Assembly: GCF_003254745.1 (NCBI RefSeq)
Contig: NZ_QKXH01000005.1
Span: 124,001 to 188,000 of the forward strand
Direction of reading: 5' to 3'
DNA from: Flavobacterium aquariorum
GTDB taxonomy: Bacteria; Bacteroidota; Bacteroidia; Flavobacteriales; Flavobacteriaceae
Length of the DNA stretch: 64,000 bases
The notes under the pieces are model-generated. The model saw only the letters and a list, made by a program, of their open reading frames with translations. It was not told the origin of the DNA and ran no database searches. The position numbers and the translations under genes were made by a program. Positions 17,878 through 24,820 of the stretch are shown in pieces. Positions within the stretch are counted from its first letter, which is position 1. Each line of letters starts with the position of its first letter.

Positions 17878-18435
17878 ATGACTGAGAAAGAAAAAATGCT
17901 TTCGGGCGAAATATATTTTGCCAATGACAAACAACTTACTGAAGAACGAACCAAGGCCAAAAAACTATTGCATAAATTGAATGTTACCGAATATTTGATG
18001 AATGGAAGATCTCGTGCGATTCTGCGAGAGTTAATGCCAAATTCCCATAAACGATTGTATATAGAACCACCGTTTCACTGTGATTACGGCTACAATATTT
18101 TTTCTGGTGAAAATGTCTATTTCAATGTCAATTGTGTTGTTTTGGACACGATGAAAGTGACCATAGGAAATAATGTTTTCTTTGCGCCAGGGGTGCATAT
18201 TTACACGGCTACCCATCCGCTTAATGCTATAGAAAGAAGAACTGTCGAAAGTTCAAAGCCAGTATCGATTGGAGATGATTGTTGGATAGGGGGGAATTCG
18301 GTAATTTGTCCAGGAGTAAGCATTGGTGCCGGTTGTGTAATTGGTGCCGGATCTGTTGTGACCAAAGATATCCCCGAAAATTCCTTGGCAGTGGGCAATC
18401 CTGCCAAAGTGATTCGGAAATTAAATGAAGATTAA
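17878..18435 (+). CDS. Maltose/galactoside O-acetyltransferase family protein
   Basis: 185 aa left-handed beta-helix acetyltransferase. It moves acetyl from acetyl-CoA to a sugar hydroxyl. The N-terminal Mac domain is MTEKEKMLSGEIYFANDKQL. Hexapeptide repeats follow (about 80-180), with catalytic His113 in YTATHPL, WIGGNSVICPGVSIGAGCVIGAGSVVTKDI and the closing AVGNPAKVIRKL. Length is typical of Maa/LacA. It is the third gene of the GH130/GT4 operon, suggesting acetylation of the sugar or glycan made there (inference). Its stop overlaps the stop of the convergent ferredoxin-like gene by 4 bases. Confidence 0.92.
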   Translation: MTEKEKMLSGEIYFANDKQLTEERTKAKKLLHKLNVTEYLMNGRSRAILRELMPNSHKRLYIEPPFHCDYGYNIFSGENVYFNVNCVVLDTMKVTIGNNVFFAPGVHIYTATHPLNAIERRTVESSKPVSIGDDCWIGGNSVICPGVSIGAGCVIGAGSVVTKDIPENSLAVGNPAKVIRKLNED

Positions 18436-18662
18436 TCTGTTTTATTCATATAAAAGCTCAATGCTCCAGATGGGCATTTATTGATAGTTTCAATAATTTT
18501 TTCTGTTGTTGAATTTTCGGCTGTAATCCAAGGCTGTTCTTTCGGTTTGAAGACCTCCGGATTATTACGAACGCAGTTCCCCGAATGAATGCATTTTCCT
18601 GATTGCCATACAATGGTTACTTCACCATTGGTATATTCTTTTTTGATATTTTTTGGATCCAT
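18432..18662 (-). CDS. (4Fe-4S) mono-cluster ferredoxin-like protein
   Basis: 76 aa. Matches the divergent 4Fe-4S mono-cluster family (Fer4_19): CIHSGNCVRNNPEVF in the first half and INKCPSGALSFY at the C-terminus supply the Cys ligands (about Cys24, Cys30 and Cys63; fewer than a classical CxxCxxC set, as usual for this family). It has no signal and is a soluble cytoplasmic electron carrier or sensor. It is the last gene of a three-gene minus-strand operon with OsmC (2-base gap) and a GNAT protein; this grouping of small genes is common in Bacteroidota and points to redox or stress handling. Confidence 0.85.
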   Translation of the reverse strand: MDPKNIKKEYTNGEVTIVWQSGKCIHSGNCVRNNPEVFKPKEQPWITAENSTTEKIIETINKCPSGALSFYMNKTD

Positions 18663-18664
18663 GG

Positions 18665-19078
18665 CTATAGTAGTGAGGTGTTAATGATTGTTTTTCCTTT
18701 AAGTAATTTTGAGATTGGACATTTATCAGCAATGATTAGCAATCGTTCTTTTTGCTCGGCAGTAACTTCTCCCGTAAAAGTAATGTTTCTTCTTATCGTT
18801 GTTGTTAATTCTCCACTTACAGTTTCTTGATATAAATTTAGTGAAATATTTATTTCGGGGATTACCCATTCTTTTCGGTCAATGTACATTCTCAAGGTAG
18901 AAAGGGTACAACCTGCCAAAGAAGCTAATAGAGTAGAAAACGGATCCATTCCTAAATCTTTCCCACCAACATTTTCTGGTTCATCCATAAGGAATTGCCC
19001 GTTTCTCCAAGTGATATTGCATAAGTACTTTTGAGTGCCGATGCGACCAAGTATGTCATTTTCGAAAAGATCTTCCAT
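18665..19078 (-). CDS. OsmC family peroxiredoxin-like protein
   Basis: 137 aa. OsmC/Ohr fold that reduces organic hydroperoxides through two cysteines: Cys57 in FSTLLASLAGCTLSTLRMY and Cys120 in ADKCPISKLLKG. Beta strands precede it (YLCNITWRNGQFLMDEP). The start ATG overlaps the stop of the upstream GNAT gene by one base (TAATG), indicating coupled translation, and the ferredoxin-like gene follows after 2 bases. Whether it is a true peroxidase or an OsmC-like protein of other function is not resolved. Confidence 0.92.
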   Translation of the reverse strand: MEDLFENDILGRIGTQKYLCNITWRNGQFLMDEPENVGGKDLGMDPFSTLLASLAGCTLSTLRMYIDRKEWVIPEINISLNLYQETVSGELTTTIRRNITFTGEVTAEQKERLLIIADKCPISKLLKGKTIINTSLL

Positions 19079-19362
19079 TATAATACGTCGTTAAATTGAG
19101 GGTTTCTGTCAAAAATTTTTTTAGCGAAAGGACATAACGGAATAATCTTCCAATTTTTTTCTCTCGCCACTTCAACTGCTTTTTCCACTAATTTTTTGCC
19201 CAACCCTTTTCCATTGAATACGGGCGATACTTCGGTGTGATCAATGATGATTTTATCTGGTCCGGCAAATACAAAAGTCATTAAAGCTACTTTTCTACCT
19301 TCGGAAGTAATGTTGAAATTGCCGTTTTTTTCGTTGAATTCTATGTTTACTGTTTCGGTCAT
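19078..19362 (-). CDS. YjdJ-type small GNAT acetyltransferase
   Basis: 94 aa, the short GNAT subfamily. It shows the acetyl-CoA-binding strand-loop IIDHTEVSPVFNGKGLGKKLVEKAVEVA (about 39-66) and the terminal CPFAKKIFDRNPQF motif that defines this family. Members lack the full N-terminal half of ordinary GNATs; their substrates are mostly unknown. First gene of the GNAT-OsmC-ferredoxin operon. Upstream lies a run of 16-bp tandem repeats rather than a clear promoter. Confidence 0.88.
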   Translation of the reverse strand: MTETVNIEFNEKNGNFNITSEGRKVALMTFVFAGPDKIIIDHTEVSPVFNGKGLGKKLVEKAVEVAREKNWKIIPLCPFAKKIFDRNPQFNDVL

Positions 19363-19374
19363 GATTTTTTTGTT

Positions 19375-19446
19375 AAGATTCTAAGTTGCTAAGATTCTAA
19401 GTTGCTAAGATTCTAAGTCTCTCAGAAACTTAGAATCTTAGCAACT
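19375..19446. repeat. 16-bp tandem repeat ending in a 19-bp perfect palindrome
   Basis: The unit AAGATTCTAAGTTGCT occurs at 19375-19390 and 19391-19406, with a partial copy from 19407. The last copy is mirrored: 19400-19418 and 19428-19446 are perfect 19-bp inverted arms around a 9-base loop. It lies between the pirin stop and the GNAT start (both minus). There is no T-run on the minus strand, so it is not a simple terminator for pirin. Confidence 0.85.
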
Positions 19447-19457
19447 TTTATTTTAAA

Positions 19458-20174
19458 TTAATAAGTCATCGGAATTTCCATTAACAGAAATTTTGCGTCA
19501 GTTGTTGCTTTGATGTCCAAAGTTTTGAAATCAGTTATTCCTAAACCGTCACGAGTTTCTAGTTCTTGACCATCAACAGTTATTGTTCCAGATATTACGA
19601 AAATATACATACCGTTTCCTTCTTTTTTAAGCTCATAGTTTTTAGAAAAACCAGCTTCAAAATCGGCTAAATGGAACCAAGCATCTTGATGAATCCAAAC
19701 TCCAGCATCATCAGGATTAGGGGATAATATTTGAGCAAAATTATTTTTTTGTTCAGTAGTATCATACGTGATTTGTTGGTAGCGAGGAGTTACATTTCTC
19801 GTTTTTGGAAATAACCAAATTTGAAAAAGTTTGGTGCGTAAATCTGCATTTGGGTTGAATTCACTGTGTTGAATTCCAGTTCCGGCACTCATCACTTGGA
19901 TATCGCCAGTTTTTATAGTCGATTCATTACCCATGCTGTCTTTGTGAGCCAAATCACCTTCCAATGGGATAGTGATGATTTCCATATTGTCGTGCGGATG
20001 TGTTCCAAACCCCATTCCGGCGCCAATGGTGTCATCGTTTAAAACCCTTAACGTCCCAAATTGAACTCTATCTGGATTGTACCAACTCGCAAAGCTAAAA
20101 CTGTGATAGGCATTTAACCATCCGTGATCTGCGTGTCCTCTTGTGTCTGCTTTGTGTAAAACTGTATTTTTCAT
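19458..20174 (-). CDS. Pirin family protein (YhhW-like bicupin)
   Basis: 238 aa, bicupin. N-terminal cupin with metal ligands in FGTHPHDNMEIITIPLEG (about 57-74) and HSEFNPN (about 103-109), preceded by the family signature TRGHADHGWLNAYHSFSFA (about 11-29). The second cupin half is reduced. Bacterial members such as E. coli YhhW have quercetin 2,3-dioxygenase activity; the physiological role is unclear. An exact -7 box precedes it and palindromic repeats follow. Confidence 0.93.
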   Translation of the reverse strand: MKNTVLHKADTRGHADHGWLNAYHSFSFASWYNPDRVQFGTLRVLNDDTIGAGMGFGTHPHDNMEIITIPLEGDLAHKDSMGNESTIKTGDIQVMSAGTGIQHSEFNPNADLRTKLFQIWLFPKTRNVTPRYQQITYDTTEQKNNFAQILSPNPDDAGVWIHQDAWFHLADFEAGFSKNYELKKEGNGMYIFVISGTITVDGQELETRDGLGITDFKTLDIKATTDAKFLLMEIPMTY

Positions 20175-20203
20175 AATATATAAATTTAGTGATTTTTGTT
20201 ATA

Positions 20204-20211
20204 CAAATTTA
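20204..20211 (-). promoter_or_regulatory. -7 box of the pirin gene
   Basis: Exact TAAATTTG on the minus strand, 29 bases before the ATG. No TTG at the usual distance. Confidence 0.45.
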
Positions 20212-20257
20212 CGTTGGATGTAAGCTAAGGACACTTAATCTAGATTAAGAAAGGAGT

Positions 20258-20362
20258 TTTCAGGTAGCGGAAGGCAGAAGGCAGATAGCGGTAACAGAAT
20301 TTAGATTGCAGTTTTCAGTCTCAGGTTACGGACGATTAGGCGGTATCTGCAATCTGCCTTCT
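20258..20362. repeat. Intergenic repeat with inverted arms
   Basis: Begins with TTTCAGGTAGCGGAAGGCAG, like the galE-fabD inverted repeat. AGAAGGCAGAT (20276-20286) is repeated inverted at 20352-20362, adjoining the stop of the Crp-like gene. No coding potential. Confidence 0.45.
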
Positions 20363-20364
20363 TC

Positions 20365-20943
20365 CTACTGCTTTCTTAGCATTTTGCTTTTCATTTTGCT
20401 AAAAAACTCGGGTGTAACTCCTAAATAAGAAGCAATTTGCTTTTGGGCAACTTTCTGAATGAGCGTGGGGTACTTTTTGCAGAATTTCTCAAAACGTTCT
20501 TCGGCTGTGAGGCTTAGGTTATCCATTAAGCGTTCTTGGTTGGCTACCAAGGAGTTTTCTGTAAGTATCCGGAAGAAACGTTCGAGCTTTGGGATTTCAC
20601 GATACAGTATTTCTTGATTTTCTTTGGATAACAAAACCACTTCGGCATCTTCTAGAACTTCGATAAATAAATTACCGGGTTTTTGCGAAAGCAAACTGTA
20701 CATGTCGCCAATCCACCAGCCTTCGCAGGCAAAAGTCAACACATGTTCTACAATATTATCATTAATGTTGAAACTGCGTAAAATACCGGAATTTACAAAA
20801 TAGGAATGTTTGCAAATCGCACCACTGTTGAGTAAAATGGTTTTGGCTTTGTAATGGTGTATTTCTGTTTTGGACAAGAAAAGTTCCTGCTCCTGTCGTG
20901 TGAGCGATACGTGTTGCGCGATGTTTTTGAGTATTAATTCCAT
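20365..20943 (-). CDS. Crp/Fnr family transcriptional regulator
   Basis: 192 aa. N-terminal cyclic-nucleotide-binding beta-roll (about 10-130: KAKTILLNSGAICKHSYFVNSGILRSF, FACEGWWIGDMYSLLSQKPG). C-terminal winged-helix region with QKQIASYLGVTPEFFSKMKSKML as the recognition helix. The beta-roll lacks the canonical cAMP-binding RxSAE stretch, so cAMP binding is unlikely; Bacteroidota paralogs of this type often sense unknown small ligands. The upstream DUF6370 gene ends directly at its start, so they are cotranscribed. Confidence 0.9.
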   Translation of the reverse strand: MELILKNIAQHVSLTRQEQELFLSKTEIHHYKAKTILLNSGAICKHSYFVNSGILRSFNINDNIVEHVLTFACEGWWIGDMYSLLSQKPGNLFIEVLEDAEVVLLSKENQEILYREIPKLERFFRILTENSLVANQERLMDNLSLTAEERFEKFCKKYPTLIQKVAQKQIASYLGVTPEFFSKMKSKMLRKQ

Positions 20944-21264
20944 TTATTTTTGCTCTGGAAGTAAAGTAAAGGAAGTAACTTTGAAACGATTATTCTCTAT
21001 TTTCCCTGTAACCTTAGCTTTTCTAATGGCTTCACAAAAACCGTCTTTGGCGTGTGCATCTCCATGGTCGTCAATTTTGGTTCCATCCGCAAAATAAGAT
21101 TTTCCGTCGATGCGAATGGCTAAATCACAGCCCTTTCCTTTTAAACCAAATTGGCATTCACCACAGGAGACTTCTGCAATTTGAGATTTTAAGAGTTCCT
21201 TTTTTTCTTGAGCACTTGATATTAATGCTATAAACAGTAATATGGTTGCGAATGAATTTTTCAT
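20944..21264 (-). CDS. DUF6370 secreted protein
   Basis: 106 aa. Signal peptide (MKNSFATILLFIALISSAQ) and a short Cys-containing domain: AEVSCGECQFGLKGKGCDLAI and GDAHAKDGFCEAIRKAKVTG, with four conserved Cys. The C-terminal strands are ENNRFKVTSFTLLPEQ. The family has no known function; the CxxC...C and C spacing suggests disulfides or metal binding in the periplasm. It sits between DUF983 and the Crp-like gene, which starts immediately at its stop. Confidence 0.85.
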   Translation of the reverse strand: MKNSFATILLFIALISSAQEKKELLKSQIAEVSCGECQFGLKGKGCDLAIRIDGKSYFADGTKIDDHGDAHAKDGFCEAIRKAKVTGKIENNRFKVTSFTLLPEQK

Positions 21265-21310
21265 TTAGGACGAATTTGAAAGCCCTAAGTTAAGGATTTT
21301 GGTTCTAATT

Positions 21311-21673
21311 CTAAATGGAATAGTTTTTAAACATATAAATCCATAATAATCTTGAAAGACGAATGTTGAAAGAAGCCATTGACAGAATAACTATGGCGAT
21401 AATGGCAATGATTCTTAAATCGAACCTTTCTGTGAAGAATTGTTGCGCAACTAGATAGGTAGCAATTCCTTGTGCTACTGTTAAGCCATAGTTGACATAC
21501 ATGGCGCCAAAGAAATAGCCAGGTTCTTTTTCGAATTTAAAGTGACAATGCGGACAGTATTGATTCATTTTTGGAAAACCAATATTTAAAAAGATGTTTT
21601 TTTCGTTAAATACTTTTCCCTCATAACAATGAGGGCAGTCGTTATTTAGGATGTGGACGAGTGTGTGTGACAT
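21311..21673 (-). CDS. DUF983 membrane protein
   Basis: 120 aa. Two zinc-ribbon-like CPHC pairs (CPHCYEG at about 13-19; CPHCHFKFEKEPGYFFGAMYVNYG at about 40-63) followed by two transmembrane helices (about 59-80 and 87-106). This is the DUF983 family pattern. Function unknown; an inner-membrane location is expected. A -7 box lies 13 bases before the ATG, making this the first gene of a DUF983-DUF6370-Crp operon. Confidence 0.9.
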   Translation of the reverse strand: MSHTLVHILNNDCPHCYEGKVFNEKNIFLNIGFPKMNQYCPHCHFKFEKEPGYFFGAMYVNYGLTVAQGIATYLVAQQFFTERFDLRIIAIIAIVILSMASFNIRLSRLLWIYMFKNYSI

Positions 21674-21686
21674 TTTTTATTTTTTT

Positions 21687-21694
21687 CAAAGGTA
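21687..21694 (-). promoter_or_regulatory. -7 box of the DUF983 operon
   Basis: Exact TACCTTTG on the minus strand, 13 bases before the ATG, implying a very short leader. Confidence 0.5.
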
Positions 21695-21762
21695 TTTTTT
21701 ATTCGTGTCACAGGTATTTTCTATATTCGCCAATTATAGGACAATAAAGACATTGAAAAATC

Positions 21763-22626
21763 ATGAGCAAATATCCGATTTATTCCATTCAGCGATTCAA
21801 TTGCAATGATGTTAATAGTGATTTCTATATAAACACCTTTAAAAATCACTTGGTTGATCACAGTTTTGTAGAAGAGCCGCATAGACATAATTCGTATGTA
21901 CTGGTTCTTTTTACCAATGGATCGGGAACTCACGACATCGATTTTGATACTTTTGAGATTCGGCCTGGGAGCATGTTTTTTATGCAGCCTGGACAAATAC
22001 ATCATTGGAGTTTGTCTGATGATATTGATGGTTTTGTTGTTTTTTATTCCCGGGATATGTATAATCTTTATTTTAGACAAAAGACAATTGAAACGTATCC
22101 GTTTTATTATGCTTTGGAGAATTCTCCTGAAATGATTTTTGATGCTAAAGAATTAAAGGCAATAGAACCTTATTTTTATAATATGCTTGAGGAATATCAG
22201 GGGAATAAAATCATGAAACAAGATAAAATCATGAATTTATTGGATAGTATTCATATTGAAATTTCGCGAAAATACAATGAGGAATATGTTCTCCAAGCGC
22301 ATTCCTATAATGTGAAAATCAAAGATTTTGACATACTTTTGGAAAAATATTTTCGAACCGAAAAAGCGCCTTCTTTTTATGCATCCCAACTTCATATTAC
22401 GTTAAAGCACTTAAACAGAATATGTAATGAAATCCTAAAAAAGACCACCACTCAGGTCATTACCGACAGAATTATTTTGGAAGCGAAAAGAATGCTGATG
22501 GATAAAAAAAGAACAATCAACGAAATTGCAACAGAGTTGGGTTTCGATGACTATTCCTATTTTGTGCGCTTATTCAAGAAGCATACTGTAATGACGCCGA
22601 CAGCTTTTCGGATTTCTAAACGGTAA
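21763..22626 (+). CDS. AraC family transcriptional regulator
   Basis: 287 aa. N-terminal cupin-like sensor (about 25-100: FVEEPHRHNSYVLVLFTNGSG, FEIRPGSMFFMQPGQIHHWSL) with His residues able to hold a ligand. C-terminal AraC DNA-binding domain (about 190-287) has two HTH motifs: ASQLHITLKHLNRICNEILK and INEIATELGFDDYSYFVRLF..HTVMTPTAFR. It is monocistronic, divergent from DUF983 and directly abutting purT, whose stop codon is adjacent. The ligand and regulated genes are unknown; neither neighbour is an obvious target. Confidence 0.93.
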   Translation: MSKYPIYSIQRFNCNDVNSDFYINTFKNHLVDHSFVEEPHRHNSYVLVLFTNGSGTHDIDFDTFEIRPGSMFFMQPGQIHHWSLSDDIDGFVVFYSRDMYNLYFRQKTIETYPFYYALENSPEMIFDAKELKAIEPYFYNMLEEYQGNKIMKQDKIMNLLDSIHIEISRKYNEEYVLQAHSYNVKIKDFDILLEKYFRTEKAPSFYASQLHITLKHLNRICNEILKKTTTQVITDRIILEAKRMLMDKKRTINEIATELGFDDYSYFVRLFKKHTVMTPTAFRISKR

Positions 22627-23787
22627 TTAAGAAAGTACCTTTACTAATCGGGAAGCAGCTTTTGCTTTTTCTACCACTTCTTCAATTGAAGAGTCTAAGG
22701 TATCAGTGACTAAAGCTACACCCATTCTGCGATAGGGTCTTGAAGTAGGTTTTCCAAATATCCTAAAATCGGTTTTGGGTAAAGCAGCGATTTTTTCTAT
22801 TCCAGTAAAAGTTGGATTTACTGAATTTTCGGAAGCCAAAATTACGGCACTTGCTCCTGCTTTTTCTAGAGTAATTTCGAAAATTGGTAAACTCAAAATA
22901 GCACGTAAATGCAATTCGAATTCATTAAAATTTTGCGTTCCCGCCAAAGTGACCATTCCGGTATCGTGTGGTCTTGGTGATAATTCAGAGAAATAAACAC
23001 CATCATCGGCAAGGAAAAATTCAACACCGAATAATCCCGCGCCACCCAAAGCTTCGGTTACTTTTTCGGCCATATCCTGTGCTTCGTATAAAGCTGCGTC
23101 GGATACTTTTGCGGGTTGCCAACTTTCTTGATAATCTCCACGTTCTTGTCTGTGTCCGATTGGTGCGCAAAACAAAGTGGGGTTGTTGTTTTGAACTACG
23201 GTCAGTAATGTGATTTCTGAATTGAACTTTACAAAAGCTTCAACTATGACTTCGACTACATCGCCACGCGAACCTTCTACAGCGTATTGCCATGCTTTGT
23301 CAATGTCGGCAGCAGTTTTTATGGTGGATTGTCCTTTTCCGGAAGAAGACATTAGCGGTTTTACTACGCAAGGCATTCCAACGGCCTCAACTCCTTTGCG
23401 TAATTCTTCGGCTGAAGTGGCGTAACGGTAATCGGCCGTGCGCAATCCCAGTTCTTTGGCAGCCAAATCCCGAATGGCTTTTCTGTTCATGGTAAAGTTG
23501 GCCGCTTTTGCAGATGGAACTACCGTAACTCCTTGTTTTTCGTAATCATAAAAACGCTCGGTTCTGATAGCTTCTATTTCGGGAACGATGAAATCGGGTT
23601 GGTGTTTGGCTACGATTTTGTCCATAGCGTCTCCATCGAGCATATTGATAACTTCAAAACCGTGTGCTACTTGCATTGCTGGTGCGTTTTCATAACTGTC
23701 AACAGCAATTACGGTTTGCCCGATGCGTTGTGCAGCGATTGTAAATTCTTTTCCTAATTCGCCAGAGCCTAGAAGTAGTATTTTCAT
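22627..23787 (-). CDS. purT: Formate-dependent phosphoribosylglycinamide formyltransferase
   Basis: 386 aa, ATP-grasp enzyme making formyl-GAR from GAR, formate and ATP in de novo purine synthesis, without folate. Pre-ATP-grasp domain begins [15 protein letters not shown]. The ATP-grasp part has [17 protein letters not shown] (about 138-154), [16 protein letters not shown] (about 212-227) and [23 protein letters not shown]. All are diagnostic and length is normal. A -7 box is present 61 bases upstream. Confidence 0.97.
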   Translation of the reverse strand: MKILLLGSGELGKEFTIAAQRIGQTVIAVDSYENAPAMQVAHGFEVINMLDGDAMDKIVAKHQPDFIVPEIEAIRTERFYDYEKQGVTVVPSAKAANFTMNRKAIRDLAAKELGLRTADYRYATSAEELRKGVEAVGMPCVVKPLMSSSGKGQSTIKTAADIDKAWQYAVEGSRGDVVEVIVEAFVKFNSEITLLTVVQNNNPTLFCAPIGHRQERGDYQESWQPAKVSDAALYEAQDMAEKVTEALGGAGLFGVEFFLADDGVYFSELSPRPHDTGMVTLAGTQNFNEFELHLRAILSLPIFEITLEKAGASAVILASENSVNPTFTGIEKIAALPKTDFRIFGKPTSRPYRRMGVALVTDTLDSSIEEVVEKAKAASRLVKVLS

Positions 23788-23848
23788 TGAAAAAAAGTTT
23801 AGTGGGGTTATGAGGTTTATGAGTTTATTCTGTTTTGTATAATTATAA

Positions 23849-23856
23849 CAAAAATA
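23849..23856 (-). promoter_or_regulatory. -7 box of purT
   Basis: Exact TATTTTTG on the minus strand, 61 bases before the ATG. No TTG at the usual distance. Confidence 0.4.
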
Positions 23857-23946
23857 CGTTTTTGGGTTGAATTTTTTACAGGAATGCTTGCTGTGTTTTG
23901 GTAATTTCTTTTGAAAATATTGAATGACTTATTTAGCAGTTTGCCG

Positions 23947-23991
23947 CGTGAGGGATAGGAGCAAGCTACCGAAGTAGCGCGGATAGCTCGA
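23947..23991 (+). repeat. Structured intergenic element GGGATAGGAGC...GCGGATAGCTCGAC
   Basis: Non-coding. Between the two GGATAG-containing flanks is a hairpin GCTAC-CGAA-GTAGC, enclosed by GAGC/GCTC. Similar GGGAT...GGATAGC-CGAC strings are, to my recollection, dispersed in Flavobacterium genomes. It is a possible structured RNA or small mobile repeat; orientation is assigned from the motif order only. Confidence 0.5.
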
Positions 23992-24052
23992 CACCATAAA
24001 GAAAAGAGGCCGACTCACCGGTGTGATGAGTTGGCCTCTTTTCTTTATGGTG
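23992..24052 (-). repeat. Long 26-bp-arm hairpin next to the structured element
   Basis: Arms 23992-24017 and 24027-24052 pair with one G-T wobble; the 9-base loop holds part of a CACCGGTG palindrome. It lies 20 bases after the stop of the outer-membrane protein gene. No T-run follows on either strand, so it looks more like an RNA-stabilising or repeat hairpin than a standard terminator. Confidence 0.8.
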
Positions 24053-24071
24053 GCACGCCCCAATACTTTGT

Positions 24072-24644
24072 TTAAAAACTATAACCTAGTTTTACCCCGC
24101 ATCGGAATACGAAATTATCAACGTAGGTGTTGTCGATGTCTCCTTTTCCTTTTACTTCCCATTTCCAATTGAATCCCATTGAAGGGTCGATGCTGAAATT
24201 TTCCCCGACTTTTATTTTGTATCCAATATCTTGATTAATTAAACTCCAGTACGAATAGTTGCCTTCGAAATTACCTAAAGAGGTTGTTTTGTTAAAATCC
24301 GTGCTAGAGTAAGCCAATAGCCATTGCAGATAAATTCCGGATTTACGGCCTCTTTTTTGATAAATTCTTTTGCCGATCTCAACTGCGAAACCGTTGCCTT
24401 TTACCTTCACCAAATTATTGTCATAATCCAATTGTGAAGCGGAAATGTTTAGGAGATTTGATGTGTATTCATTAAAAAGAAAATAATTACTGTTGCCAAA
24501 TTCGACACTTATACCATATAGTGAGGGGTCTGAAAAACTATAATTTGCCGAAATGGTAAATGTATTCGAGTCTAGTTTTTCATGCTGGGCAAAAGTCGAA
24601 ATGGAGAGTAGTAACGTGCTGATTAATACAATTGACGTCTTCAT
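24072..24644 (-). CDS. Putative outer-membrane beta-barrel protein
   Basis: 190 aa. Signal peptide MKTSIVLISTLLLSISTFAQ followed by alternating polar/hydrophobic strands with frequent Tyr/Phe/Gly (TISANYSFSDPSLYGISVEFG, GIYLQWLLAYSS, NYSYWSLINQDIGYKIKVG, FVFRCGVKLGYSF). It ends with Phe as many outer-membrane barrels do. About eight strands are possible. No close family recognised; it resembles the PorT/OmpW-size small barrels of Bacteroidota. It is transcribed alone. Confidence 0.7.
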   Translation of the reverse strand: MKTSIVLISTLLLSISTFAQHEKLDSNTFTISANYSFSDPSLYGISVEFGNSNYFLFNEYTSNLLNISASQLDYDNNLVKVKGNGFAVEIGKRIYQKRGRKSGIYLQWLLAYSSTDFNKTTSLGNFEGNYSYWSLINQDIGYKIKVGENFSIDPSMGFNWKWEVKGKGDIDNTYVDNFVFRCGVKLGYSF

Positions 24645-24742
24645 TTTTTCTAATGATTTAGAGTCATGAAGTTACGGATTTTTTGTCAATAAACCAGTTT
24701 TATCTTTGTATAAAAGGAGAGGAAGTTGTTTGGGTTTTGGAT

Positions 24743-24796
24743 ATAAAAAAACAGTCTAAAGAATAAAGTGATGAAACTTTATACCTTAAACTGTTT
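24743..24796 (-). terminator. Terminator of the aspartate aminotransferase gene
   Basis: 20-bp imperfect stem (24749-24768 with 24777-24796; 17 pairs match, 8-base loop), followed on the minus strand by a T-run. Confidence 0.75.
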
Positions 24797-24820
24797 TATA
24801 ATTGAAATAAATTATTCTAT

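Noticed and set aside
24701..24708. Plus-strand TATCTTTG that could start a small RNA toward 24800
   Set aside because: A TTG is 15 bases upstream, but there is no gene, and the hairpin after it serves the minus strand; too weak to call.
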